From the NCBI GenBank assembly GCA_937893015.1, contig CALBJX010000040.1, positions 1-60,681 of the forward strand: 60,681 nt of DNA. The letters are read 5' to 3'. The notes below the pieces were generated by a model, which saw nothing but the letters and a program-made list of their open reading frames with translations, searched no databases and was not told the DNA's origin. Made by a program: the position numbers and the translations under genes. Below are positions 50,876 to 59,392 of the stretch, piece by piece (within the stretch, counting starts at the first letter, position 1; the number at the start of each line of letters is the position of its first letter). The DNA is from an uncultured Verrucomicrobiales bacterium. Lineage in GTDB: Bacteria > Verrucomicrobiota > Verrucomicrobiia > Verrucomicrobiales > Akkermansiaceae.

Positions 50876-51424
50876 TCAGAGGGTGGTGAGAGCCCAAGCG
50901 GCGGGGGTGTGAAAATCGGCGGGGGCGGTGCCGTCGTGCGGCGTGGTGGTGAGCCAGCGGTCGGCGCCGTTTTGCGGCAAGGCGGCACCGATGGCGAGTC
51001 GGCAAGCGGGCAGGGGAATGCCGCAGGCCGTCAGCAGGGACAGCGGCACGCGCATCTCGGCTTCCCAGCCGGCGGAGGTGGCACGCCCCACGCTGCGGAT
51101 AGCGGAGAGGTCGGGCGCGGGTTCAGCCGCTACACGGGGGGCGGTGAAGACGCATGCCCACCATGCGCCGTTCGGCGCGAGGTTGAATTCCATGTAGGGG
51201 GCACCAGCGGGCGCAGCGAGGAAAAACTCCGCGCAGTGGTAACGCCAGAGATCGGCGGAGAATGCGCCCGCCGCCGCTGTAGGATGCAGCGCTGGTGCCT
51301 CGGCACGGGAGGCGCGGTACACCAGTTCCGCCTCCGTGCAGGACAATCGGTAGCGCAGCGGCGTGCCTACGCTTGCCCCTGTCCATTCCGTTCCCAAAAT
51401 CCCCTCGCAGATGATGCGTTCCAT
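50876..51424 (-). CDS. DOMON-like / CBM9-like domain protein
   Basis: 182 residues without a signal peptide. Residues ~55-100 carry the pattern L-W-R-Y-H-C-A-E-F-F-L...Y-M-E-F-N-L-A-P-N-G-A-W-W-A, characteristic of the DOMON-like/carbohydrate-binding-9-like fold, and W-E-A-E-M-R-V-P-L-S-L-L is the matching later strand. Related proteins bind sugars or haem, but cytoplasmic stand-alone versions are uncharacterised. It is upstream of ybaK by 6 bases in the same operon. Confidence 0.7.
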   Translation of the reverse strand: MERIICEGILGTEWTGASVGTPLRYRLSCTEAELVYRASRAEAPALHPTAAAGAFSADLWRYHCAEFFLAAPAGAPYMEFNLAPNGAWWACVFTAPRVAAEPAPDLSAIRSVGRATSAGWEAEMRVPLSLLTACGIPLPACRLAIGAALPQNGADRWLTTTPHDGTAPADFHTPAAWALTTL

Positions 51425-51562
51425 ACCCTTATCCTACACGCCCCGGGATGGAATCGCAAGAAAAAGCGACGGAAAACGACATGGATAGCGATGGCTTTTT
51501 TTGCGTGAGCTCGTGACGGAGCCCCGGACACAGCCCGGAGTGTTTTGCAGGGGCTCAGATAC

Positions 51563-51595
51563 ACCGAAGGTCTGACCTTTCGTCAGACCTTCGGT
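51563..51595 (-). terminator. Hairpin after fabH
   Basis: A perfect 14-bp stem, ACCGAAGGTCTGAC with GTCAGACCTTCGGT, loop of five. It lacks a clear T run on either strand. It sits 47 bases beyond the fabH stop. The GGTCTGAC core recurs in the two terminators at 55289 and 57010. Confidence 0.65.
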
Positions 51596-51642
51596 ATGAT
51601 TCCGGGCAGCGTCGCCGCTCGGTGGTGCAATGACTCATTGCG

Positions 51643-52659
51643 TTACAGCCGGATGGCGGCGGAACTCCACGTCAGGCCGGCACCGAAGGTGACCATGAGG
51701 ATGATGTCGCCCTTCTTGGCCTTGCCGGTGCGCACGGCTTCATCCAGCGCGATGGCGCAGGCGGCACCGCTGGTGTTGCCGTATTTCTGGAGGTTCACGA
51801 AAACGCGCTCCGCGGGGATGCCGAGACGCTTGGTGACGGCGGTGATGATGCGGAGGTTGGCTTGGTGGGGGATGACGAGGGCCACGTCCTCGGGCTTGAT
51901 ACCCGTGCGGTGAATGAGGGAGAGGGCGGATTCCGTCATGTGCTCCACGGCGTGGCGGAACACCTCGTTGCCGCGCATGGCGATGGTGGCGAGCTTCTCG
52001 TGGATGTTTTCCTCCGTGGTGGGGATGGCGGTGCCGCCGCCGGGAACGAGGAGGAGGTCCGTCAGCGTGCCGTCCGAACCGATGTGGGAGGCGAGCACCG
52101 CGGGGTCACCCGCCTTGCCTGTGCCGGACTGCAGGATGGCGGCCCCCGAGCCGTCACCGAAGAGCACGCAGGTGGAGCGGTCCTCCCAGTTCACGATGTG
52201 GGAGAGTTTTTCCGACGCCACGATGAGGGCGGTCTTGGCCTGGCCGCAGCCGATGTACTGCACCGCGGTCTTCAGCGCGAAGAGGAAGCCGGAGCAGGCG
52301 GCGGAAATGTCGAAGGCCGCGGCGTTCTTGGCCCCGAGTTTGGCCTGCACATAGCAGGCGGTGGAGGGGGTGTAGGTATCGGGCGTGATGGTGGCCACGA
52401 TGATGAGGTCCAGCTGCTCGGGGGTGACACCGGCGGCTTCCATGGCCTTCTGCGCGGCTTTGGCGGCCATGTCGGAGGTCGTCTCATCAGGCGCGGCGAT
52501 ACGGCGTTCCTCGATGCCCGTGCGGGTTACAATCCACTCGTTGGAGGTGTCCACCATCTTCTCCAGGTCGGAGTTGGTGAGGCGGCGTTCGGGAACATAG
52601 GAGCCCGTGCCGATGAGGGCGACGGGAAGTCGCTTGAAAGGTTTCGTCAGATCGTTCAT
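51643..52659 (-). CDS. fabH: Beta-ketoacyl-ACP synthase III
   Basis: 338 residues. It condenses acetyl-CoA with malonyl-ACP to start fatty-acid synthesis. Catalytic Cys122 lies in D-I-S-A-A-C-S-G-F. The His is in V-I-P-H-Q-A-N and the Asn in K-Y-G-N-T-S-G. W-I-V-T-R-T-G-I-E-E-R-R is the usual N-terminal motif. The start at 52659 (MNDLTKPFKR) was preferred over an upstream ATG giving a ~38-residue extension. Stands alone, not beside plsX or fabD. Confidence 0.95.
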   Translation of the reverse strand: MNDLTKPFKRLPVALIGTGSYVPERRLTNSDLEKMVDTSNEWIVTRTGIEERRIAAPDETTSDMAAKAAQKAMEAAGVTPEQLDLIIVATITPDTYTPSTACYVQAKLGAKNAAAFDISAACSGFLFALKTAVQYIGCGQAKTALIVASEKLSHIVNWEDRSTCVLFGDGSGAAILQSGTGKAGDPAVLASHIGSDGTLTDLLLVPGGGTAIPTTEENIHEKLATIAMRGNEVFRHAVEHMTESALSLIHRTGIKPEDVALVIPHQANLRIITAVTKRLGIPAERVFVNLQKYGNTSGAACAIALDEAVRTGKAKKGDIILMVTFGAGLTWSSAAIRL

Positions 52660-52879
52660 GGTCAGAAAGAAAGGACTGCGGGAAAAGGAAATATCCCTGT
52701 TTACGGCGGAAGTGTACCATACTCCACATTTGTTGGCGAGTTCTTTTTTGCGCATGGTTGCGTGGTGACGCATTTTGATAGAGAAAGCCCGCGCCCCCTT
52801 TTTCCGAACAGGGAAGAAACAGTTCTTATAACTTCTTGTATGTTGGTAAAACAGCCTTTAGGATGACGGCTCCTTCAAT

Positions 52880-52900
52880 CTGTTTCACCGTGTGAAACAG
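52880..52900. promoter_or_regulatory. Perfect palindrome upstream of the autotransporter gene
   Basis: CTGTTTCAC (52880-52888), a CGT centre, GTGAAACAG (52892-52900). It ends 26 bases before the ATG, in the leader or promoter region. The AAACAG half recurs in the same direction at about 52816 and 52850. A repressor operator or an mRNA hairpin is plausible. Confidence 0.65.
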
Positions 52901-52926
52901 GAAAGAGAACATCCGAACATACCCTG

Positions 52927-55242
52927 ATGATGAAAAAATCCCTATTCTTGCTCCTGCTGTTGAGCTGTTGCATTCCCTCGTTCGCCTCCCATGTCAGTTC
53001 GTCTGTGTGGGTGGTCTCTTCTGATTCTCTGCCGCCTGTGGTGGGTGCACTCTCCGTCGGTACCTCGCTGGGCGAGGGGCGCGTGGACGTGACCCCCGGG
53101 ACGGCGTGGACCCTGCCCGGTGCCCTCTTCATCGGCGGCTCGGGCAACTATTCCGGTGCGCCGAACACGGGCGGTCATGACGGCTTCTTTACTATGGGCA
53201 CGGGCTCCTCTCTGCTGGCGGGCGGTAGCGATGCCACCATGAACGGCGCACAATCCCATGTCAATGTCGGTAACAGCCGTTTCCCGGTCACGGGCACGCT
53301 GGAGATTGCGGGCGGGTACCTGCAGGCGGAACAGCTCGTGGTCGGCTATCATGCGGGCACGGGCGTGGTACGGGTGAGCGAAAACGGCCGCATCGTGCTC
53401 ACCAACGACAAGGCGGAGATCGGTCGCCCCGAATACAACGGCCTGCTTATCGGCGCCAATGGCGACGGCGTGCAGAACACGGGCAGCGGACAGCTGGTGC
53501 TGGAGAGCGGCTCCGTGTTGGAGTCGGTTGAGGTGTTCACCAGCATCGGCACGCAGGGCAGGGGGCAACTATTGCTTGATAGCGGCGCCGCGGCTCGCCT
53601 CGGTGATGTGTATGTGGGAGCGCGAACGGGCGGCGACGGCCTGCTCTCCGTTCGCAACGGGGCTGTGCTGGAGGCTGCGGGTTCCGTCTTGGTTTCCGCG
53701 AGCGGTGTGCTGGAGATGGCGGATGCCCGTGCCGAACTCGGCAAGCTGTATGTGGATAGCGGGCGCACCTCTGTGTCGGGCGGTTCGCTGCACACCTCGC
53801 TCATCGCCCTGAACGAGCGGCCCGGTGCCCCCGCCGTGCTGAGCCTCAGCGGCGATGCCGTGGCGGAAACGCAGGAGCTTCTCTTGGCCCGCGGCGCCAC
53901 GCTGGAGTTGGCGGACAGCGCACGCTGTCTGGTGACACAGTCGATGAAGCTGCTGCCGGGCGCCACCCTGCGGATGCATATGGGGGCGGGCGCTGCGCTC
54001 ACCTTGGCGGAGGGCGCGAGCTGCGTGGCGGGCGGCAGCGTGGTGCTGACCATGGATGAGGACCTGCTGCCCGCTTTGATGGAAGAGGGCGCGGAGCTCT
54101 GCGTCGTCAGCAGCAGCGAAGCGCTTTCGGGTGCGCCGACCGTGTATTGGAACCGCAACGGCCGTTTGCAGGACATCACCGACGCCATTTGCCCCGAGGA
54201 CACGGGGCTGGTGCTGCGCCCCGAGCTCATGCAGGGGCTGTCGTCCGCCATCGCGGATACCCTGCTGCAACCTGCTGCGAGTGCGGCGGTGAACACGCTC
54301 AACGGCACCTTGGCGGCAAGCTCTGCCTTCCTCCGCACTGTGCGGGCGCAGAACGCGGCCCCGCAGATGGCGCAGGACGGGCGACTGCTGCATGCGGATG
54401 CCGCGAGCGGCCGCTTGTGGGCGGCAGGCATGGGCGCGTGGGAGCGCCTGGGCTCCGCTGATTCGGCACCGGGGTATCATTACAGCGGCGGGGGCTACGC
54501 CGTGGGCGGTGAAACAGCCTGCGCCCCTCACCTCTGCGTGGGGGCGGCTCTCGGGCAGATGCTCGGCCGCTATCGTGCGCCGCGCGGGTTGATGCACGAT
54601 TCGCAATCCTTGTGGGAGGCTGCGCTGAATCTCCGCTACGCCCGCGCCGCGCGGCAGGGGCGGGATGTCTTCCGCCTCGACCTTTGCGGCACGGGCGGTT
54701 TGGCGCGCAACCGGGCCCGCGGCGCCTTCATCCCGGATGCCGGCACGGCCACGGGCCGCTGGACGGATAAGGTCTTCGGCGGCGCACTGCAGCTCTCCTA
54801 CGATATCGGCCTCTCGGAGCGCATGTGCCTGACACCCTCCGTCGGGCTGGAGGGGCAGGCGGCGCGGCAGGGGCATGTCATCATGAGCGATGGCGCACAT
54901 GCCCTGCATTACCGCCGCGGGCGTGCCTCGCTGTGGACGCTGCCGCTGGGGCTCTCGTGGCAGGCGGCCCTGCCTGTGGCGAAATCTCAGTACCTCGTAC
55001 CGCGCCTCTCCGTCGCCTATCGGCGCGACCTCGACCGCCGCGCTCCCCGCGCCACGACGGCATGGGAGAGCGGCCGTGGATGTGCCCGCGGCACCAAACC
55101 CGGGCGCGACGCCGTGGAGGCGGAGGCCGGGTTGCTCTGGATGCTCAGCCCCACCTGGTCGCTCGGCGCCACCTTCGGCGTGGAATACCGCGAGGAGGAA
55201 CTCATCCGTCGCGTCCGCGCAAGCGTGGACAGAAGCTTTTAA
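52927..55242 (+). CDS. Autotransporter (type Va) with beta-helical passenger
   Basis: 771 residues. Signal peptide M-M-K-K-S-L-F-L-L-L-L-L-S-C-C-I-P-S-F-A. The passenger (~40-440) is Gly/Ser-rich with short repeated strands (L-E-I-A-G-G-Y-L, L-V-L-E-S-G-S-V-L, L-S-V-R-N-G-A-V-L) typical of a right-handed beta-helix. The C-terminal ~270 residues form the translocator barrel (G-R-L-W-A-A-G-M-G-A-W-E-R-L at its start), ending in S-F. No adhesion or enzyme motif recognised in the passenger. The palindrome at 52880 may control it. Its 3' end faces the second tyrosine recombinase across a bidirectional terminator. Confidence 0.9.
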   Translation: MMKKSLFLLLLLSCCIPSFASHVSSSVWVVSSDSLPPVVGALSVGTSLGEGRVDVTPGTAWTLPGALFIGGSGNYSGAPNTGGHDGFFTMGTGSSLLAGGSDATMNGAQSHVNVGNSRFPVTGTLEIAGGYLQAEQLVVGYHAGTGVVRVSENGRIVLTNDKAEIGRPEYNGLLIGANGDGVQNTGSGQLVLESGSVLESVEVFTSIGTQGRGQLLLDSGAAARLGDVYVGARTGGDGLLSVRNGAVLEAAGSVLVSASGVLEMADARAELGKLYVDSGRTSVSGGSLHTSLIALNERPGAPAVLSLSGDAVAETQELLLARGATLELADSARCLVTQSMKLLPGATLRMHMGAGAALTLAEGASCVAGGSVVLTMDEDLLPALMEEGAELCVVSSSEALSGAPTVYWNRNGRLQDITDAICPEDTGLVLRPELMQGLSSAIADTLLQPAASAAVNTLNGTLAASSAFLRTVRAQNAAPQMAQDGRLLHADAASGRLWAAGMGAWERLGSADSAPGYHYSGGGYAVGGETACAPHLCVGAALGQMLGRYRAPRGLMHDSQSLWEAALNLRYARAARQGRDVFRLDLCGTGGLARNRARGAFIPDAGTATGRWTDKVFGGALQLSYDIGLSERMCLTPSVGLEGQAARQGHVIMSDGAHALHYRRGRASLWTLPLGLSWQAALPVAKSQYLVPRLSVAYRRDLDRRAPRATTAWESGRGCARGTKPGRDAVEAEAGLLWMLSPTWSLGATFGVEYREEELIRRVRASVDRSF

Positions 55243-55367
55243 GGAATGACAAATTTTCAAATTCGGCTCGCTTCGCTTGCAGACGATAAAAACGGTCTGA
55301 CCATCAGTCAGGCCGTTTTCTCTTTTTTCTGCGCCGCAGGTTCGCTAACTTCCCAATTTGTAATTCC
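55243..55367. repeat. Palindromic element around the autotransporter terminator
   Basis: GGAATGACAAATTT (55243-55256) is mirrored by AATTTGTAATTCC (55355-55367), with the hairpin at 55289-55319 in the centre and GCTCGCTTCGCTTGC / GTTCGCTAAC between. The right part of the element at 57010-57095 has the same components in inverse order. Confidence 0.55.
55289..55319. terminator. Bidirectional terminator between convergent genes
   Basis: AAAACGGTCTGAC pairs with GTCAGGCCGTTTT around CATCA, with A and T runs on both flanks. It serves the autotransporter (+) and the recombinase (-). Confidence 0.88.
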
Positions 55368-55368
55368 C

Positions 55369-56343
55369 TTATTCCCGCATGCGGAAGAATTGCGCGGCAT
55401 CGGCGGTGCTGATGCCGCGCAGGTTCAGGTAGCGCGTGCGGAGTAGGTTCAGGCTGCTGTGTCCCATTTCCTCCTGCAGCAGACTGAGGTTGTGGAAGTG
55501 CTTGAGATGCATGCTGGCGAAGGTGTGCCGCAGTGTATCCTGCCGCCATGGTACGAGCTTCGCACGGTGGCGCAGGGCACACCATAGGCGTTGCCAATCC
55601 CGCGGGGCGATGTGCTCGGTGTCATCATGTCGTCCGTGTAACAGCGCCAAGGCCCCGCCCCGCAGCGGCACAGCGCGTGCCCCGCCTGTCTTGCTGGCGT
55701 GCGGCTCCACGTAGATGCAGCGCTCGTTGCGGTCGAGGTCTCCCCAGCGGAGCCGCTGCACCTCTGTGGGGCGGATGCCGCACCAGAGCATCAGACGGAC
55801 GGCGGATTCCATCTTCTGCCATTTGCCGCCGGTACAGGCGCGGAGCAGGGCTCGGATTTGGGTGAGATTAAGCGGCTGCAGCGTCTCTTCCTGCACGGGC
55901 GGCAGGTCTATGCTCTCTGTCGGGTTGTATTCGCACCACCTCTTGCGGCGTCCGTAGGCGAAGATGCTGTGTAACGCACTATGTGCCTTGCGGTAGACAA
56001 AGGGACTGTAGGCGAAATGCTCATCCAGCAGCGTGCGGCAGTCCTCTGCACGGATGCGGTTCAACGGCTCTTCGACAAAGGCTGCGAGCAGGATAAAGCG
56101 GTTGATGTAGGAGCGCAAATCCTTGCGGGTGTGCGGGCGGCGGTGGGCGGCGGCCTGCAACCTCGCCTCCGCGGCCTCGCGAAAGCTCAGGCTCGTGCCG
56201 CCGTCTTCCGTCTGCAAGGTCGCCAACACATGGTGGAGCAGTTGTGCCAGCCGGTGCAGGCTTTCCGCATCGAGTCGGCTGCCTTCGGAGAGGCATTTCA
56301 GGACTTCCGCCCCGCGTATCTTTTGGGTGGTGATGTCATTCAT
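55369..56343 (-). CDS. Tyrosine-type site-specific recombinase
   Basis: 324 residues, paralogous to the recombinase at 18699 (shared H-S-I-F-A-Y-G and P-H-A-S-K-T-G-G). Catalytic candidates: Arg191 (CGIRPTEV), Lys218, Arg272 (DTLRHTFAS), His295 (EMGHSSLN), Tyr305 (RTRYL). The HxxR histidine is Asp269, as in the other copy. The start at 56343 (MNDITTQK) follows TTGTTA-N17-TATCAC on the minus strand; an ATG at 56409 lies before it. No inverted-repeat promoter like that at 18.5 kb was found nearby, so its DNA target is unknown. The neighbours are an autotransporter and a small membrane protein. Confidence 0.87.
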   Translation of the reverse strand: MNDITTQKIRGAEVLKCLSEGSRLDAESLHRLAQLLHHVLATLQTEDGGTSLSFREAAEARLQAAAHRRPHTRKDLRSYINRFILLAAFVEEPLNRIRAEDCRTLLDEHFAYSPFVYRKAHSALHSIFAYGRRKRWCEYNPTESIDLPPVQEETLQPLNLTQIRALLRACTGGKWQKMESAVRLMLWCGIRPTEVQRLRWGDLDRNERCIYVEPHASKTGGARAVPLRGGALALLHGRHDDTEHIAPRDWQRLWCALRHRAKLVPWRQDTLRHTFASMHLKHFHNLSLLQEEMGHSSLNLLRTRYLNLRGISTADAAQFFRMRE

Positions 56344-56453
56344 AGGCGCATAGTGATACCGAATGTCGGACAGGATAACAAGCGGGATGCGCGACAAAAC
56401 ACTTGCCATGTCTCCGCTATGCTGATACTCTTTCCACGTCAGCCCCTTTCCCT

Positions 56454-56999
56454 ATGTCCGTCTCCCTCAACCTTGATAACCGAAAATCCTGCCCCGGCAT
56501 GGCCGTTTTCAGCGGATGCGTGTTAGGGGTGCTGGCGCCTCTCGCAGCTTGGGTGGGCTGGTATTTCGGGCATGACGGGGTGCAGCACGGCGAGGAGCTT
56601 CCCTGTGCACTCATCCCCATTCTCCTTTTCGGTATCATCTGGCCGTTTATGGGAATCATGGCTTGTACCCTCTTTGCGCTCAATCCCCTCTTCGGTAAAA
56701 CGCATCTCCGCATCGATGCAGAGGTGATTGACGTCCGCAAAACTCTTTTCGGCTGCTGTTGGCTGCACCATTGCTACCCCAACGATGAGCAGACTTTTCT
56801 CACCATCGCTTGTCAGACACAGCAGTCGCCCGCTTTCAAATCGCATGCTACCTCCATGAATCGGGAAATCCCGACGACAACCTGCTACCGCGTTCTCATC
56901 CGCCGTGGTAAGCTCCGCTGCGGCCTCCATGAATCCCAGGATGAGCACGCAGAGCAGCGCCTCCTCGATCAACTGGAGCAGGCACGCCGCTCACGATAA
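56454..56999 (+). CDS. Membrane protein of unknown function
   Basis: 181 residues. Two hydrophobic helices (MAVFSGCVLGVLAPLAAWVGWYF; ALIPILLFGIIWPFMGIMACTLFAL), then a ~100-residue domain with C-C-W-L-H-H-C-Y and several cysteines and histidines. No family recognised. A weak TTGCCA-N17-TACTCT promoter lies at 56403-56431. Divergent from the recombinase, with a 110-base gap. Confidence 0.6.
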   Translation: MSVSLNLDNRKSCPGMAVFSGCVLGVLAPLAAWVGWYFGHDGVQHGEELPCALIPILLFGIIWPFMGIMACTLFALNPLFGKTHLRIDAEVIDVRKTLFGCCWLHHCYPNDEQTFLTIACQTQQSPAFKSHATSMNREIPTTTCYRVLIRRGKLRCGLHESQDEHAEQRLLDQLEQARRSR

Positions 57000-57009
57000 G
57001 AGCCTTGAA

Positions 57010-57040
57010 AAAACGGCCTGACCATCGGTCAGACCGTTTT
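57010..57040. terminator. Bidirectional terminator between convergent genes
   Basis: AAAACGGCCTGAC pairs with GTCAGACCGTTTT. It is almost the inverse of the terminator at 55289-55319, so the recombinase and membrane-protein genes lie between inverted copies. Confidence 0.88.
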
Positions 57041-57091
57041 CTTCATTCACGCGCGGCAACGCCGCGCCGAATTTTACAAATTGTAAATCCT

Positions 57092-58918
57092 TTACGCTTC
57101 CGCTTCCATCTTCTGGCGGAGCTTCTCGGGGAGCTTCACCTGAATGTGGATTTCGCGGAGCTGCTTGTCGTCCACGGTGTCGGGAGCCTCGCACATGAGG
57201 TCCACGGCGCGGTTGTTCTTGGGGAAGGGAATCACCTCGCGGATGGATTCGCATTCGCCGATGAGCATCACCACGCGGTCGAGACCGAGGGCGAGACCGC
57301 CGTGGGGCGGCGCACCGAAGGAGAAGGCGGAGAGCAGGTGGCCGAAACGCTCGTTGATGGTCGCCTCATCCATGCCGAGGGCGCGGAAGGTGGCGTCTTG
57401 CAGGTCGCGCTCGTGGATACGGAGGGAACCGCCGCCCAGCTCGTTGCCGTTGAAGATAACGTCGTAGGCCTCGGCGCAGAGCTCGGTGGAGATTTCGCCC
57501 TTGAGCACCTTGTCCACGTCCTCGGGGACGGGGCGGGTGAAGGGGTGGTGGATGGCCACATAGCGACCTTCCTCCTTGTCCCAGGCGAACATCGGGAAGC
57601 GCGTCACCCAGAACAGGTCCACATCGTGGTTGTCCTTGAGCAGCTCCATGAAGTCGGCGCAGGCGAGACGCACGCGGCCGAGGATGGTGCAGCTCTCCTC
57701 CCAATCGCCGGCGGCGAAGAACACGCAGTCGCCGTCCTCGATGTTGAGGCGCTGCTTCAGGGCTTCGATTTCCTCGTCCTTCATGCGCTTGGTGATGGGG
57801 CTCTTCCAACCCTCGCGGTTGGCGACCTCGCGCACCTTGATGTAGGCGAGACCCTTGGCACCGGCCTCAAGGGCAGTCTGCGTCAGGGAGTCAATCTGAC
57901 CCACGGAGGGCGCAAAATTCTTGGCGTTGATGGCCTTCACCACGCCGCCCGCCGCCACGGCGGAGGAGAACACGCGGAAGTCGCTGTTGGCGAAGATGTC
58001 GGAGCAGTCCGTAATCTTCATCTCGAAGCGGCGCTCGGGCTTGTCGCTGCCGTACTCGTTCATGGCGTCGTGCCACGTCATGCGGGGGAAGGGGGTCACG
58101 ATGTCGCGGCCCACGGACTCCTTGAACACGCGCTTGAGCATCTGCTCAATCCAATGATAAATGTCTTCGGGGGTGATGAAGGAGGCCTCGATATCCACCT
58201 GCGTGAACTCGGGCTGGCGGTCGGCGCGCAGGTCTTCATCGCGGAAGCAGCGGGCAATCTGGAAGTATTTTTCCAAGCCGGACACCATGAGCAGCTGCTT
58301 GTACTGCTGCGGGCTCTGGGGCAGGGCGTAGAACTTGCCGGGGCTCACGCGGCTGGGCACAAGGTAATCACGAGCACCTTCGGGCGTGGACTTGGAGAGG
58401 ATGGGGGTCTCCAGCTCCAGGAAGCCCTGCTCGTCGAGGTAGTCGCGCATGGTCTTGGTGATGCGGTGGCGCAGCACCATGTTGCGCTGCATGGCGGGGC
58501 GGCGCAGGTCGAGGAAGCGGTACTTGAGGCGGATATCCTCGTTGGTGTTGCTGCGGTCCAGCTGGAAGGGCAGCACGGCGGAGCGGTTGAGCACCTGCAT
58601 TTCATGCACTTCTACCTCGATTTCGCCCGTGGCGAGGTCGGGGTTAGTGGCATCCACCTCGGCGGTCTTGAGACGGCCGACAACCTTGCCCTTCACCTGA
58701 ATGACGGATTCCACACGCAGGTTTTCAGCCTGATTCGTGAGCTCGGCGGAGACCTCGGGGTGGAACACCACCTGGGTCTTGCCTTCGCGGTCGCGGAGGT
58801 CAATGAAAATCACGCCGCCGTGGTCGCGGACGGTATCCACCCAGCCGACCAATGTGACATCCTTGTCGACATCGGAGAGACGGAGCTCATCGCAGTTGTG
58901 TGTGCGGTAACTGTTCAT
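57092..58918 (-). CDS. aspS: Aspartyl-tRNA synthetase
   Basis: 608 residues, bacterial-type AspRS length. The N-terminal OB anticodon-binding domain has V-G-W-V-D-T-V-R-D-H-G-G. The class II core has F-R-D-E-D-L-R-A-D-R-Q-P-E-F-T-Q (motif 2) and G-L-A-L-G-L-D-R (motif 3). The bacterial GAD insertion domain lies at ~290-420. Discrimination between Asp-specific and Asp/Asn non-discriminating forms cannot be judged by eye. The start at 58918 (MNSYRTHNC) is family-like; a 20-residue upstream extension was rejected. Confidence 0.97.
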   Translation of the reverse strand: MNSYRTHNCDELRLSDVDKDVTLVGWVDTVRDHGGVIFIDLRDREGKTQVVFHPEVSAELTNQAENLRVESVIQVKGKVVGRLKTAEVDATNPDLATGEIEVEVHEMQVLNRSAVLPFQLDRSNTNEDIRLKYRFLDLRRPAMQRNMVLRHRITKTMRDYLDEQGFLELETPILSKSTPEGARDYLVPSRVSPGKFYALPQSPQQYKQLLMVSGLEKYFQIARCFRDEDLRADRQPEFTQVDIEASFITPEDIYHWIEQMLKRVFKESVGRDIVTPFPRMTWHDAMNEYGSDKPERRFEMKITDCSDIFANSDFRVFSSAVAAGGVVKAINAKNFAPSVGQIDSLTQTALEAGAKGLAYIKVREVANREGWKSPITKRMKDEEIEALKQRLNIEDGDCVFFAAGDWEESCTILGRVRLACADFMELLKDNHDVDLFWVTRFPMFAWDKEEGRYVAIHHPFTRPVPEDVDKVLKGEISTELCAEAYDVIFNGNELGGGSLRIHERDLQDATFRALGMDEATINERFGHLLSAFSFGAPPHGGLALGLDRVVMLIGECESIREVIPFPKNNRAVDLMCEAPDTVDDKQLREIHIQVKLPEKLRQKMEAEA

Positions 58919-59178
58919 AAGAGGAAAGTGCGTTTCTCGAAAAGTATCAGGAGACTCTGCTACACGCGCGTAGCACAAGGCGCAGGGGAGTATACGCCTC
59001 TGTTTCCGAAAGTCAAGCCGTTTTTGCGCTGATAAACGCAGAAGATAACGGAAAAACGCCGTGTCGGTCAGGAGAAATAAAATTTAAAAATAAGAAATAA
59101 ATATAAAATTTAAACAAAAATGCTTTCGCTGCGCGCTTACACGAATGAAAGGCCACGTGCCGCAACCCCATTCACGAT

Positions 59179-59382
59179 ATGAACAAGATGATGAAATGCC
59201 TCGCTGTTGTCGCTTTTGCGTTCTCCGCTGTTTCCTGCTGCGGTCACCATTGGCACCACCACCACGCCTACAACGCCTATCCTGCCTACAACTACGGATA
59301 TAACCACGCAGCGCACCACTCTTACAATCACGCCCCTGCCTACGGGCATCATGGCTTCGCTGCTGCCCACCACCGCCGCTGA
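59179..59382 (+). CDS. Small His/Tyr-rich lipoprotein
   Basis: 67 residues. MNKMMKCLAVVAFAFSAVSC gives a lipoprotein signal. The mature ~47 residues are mostly His, Tyr, Ala and Asn (H-H-W-H-H-H-H-A-Y, Y-P-A-Y-N-Y-G-Y-N-H). The high histidine density suggests metal binding at the envelope, but no family is known. An AT-rich run (59070-59120) precedes it. Convergent with the dipeptidase gene, 10 bases apart. Confidence 0.65.
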   Translation: MNKMMKCLAVVAFAFSAVSCCGHHWHHHHAYNAYPAYNYGYNHAAHHSYNHAPAYGHHGFAAAHHRR

Positions 59383-59392
59383 GCGGGGGGCG

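Noticed and set aside
56344..56453. Second invertible promoter between the 56.3-kb recombinase and the membrane protein gene
   Set aside because: Only 6-7-bp inverted matches (GCATAG/CTATGC) are present, too short to support the claim.
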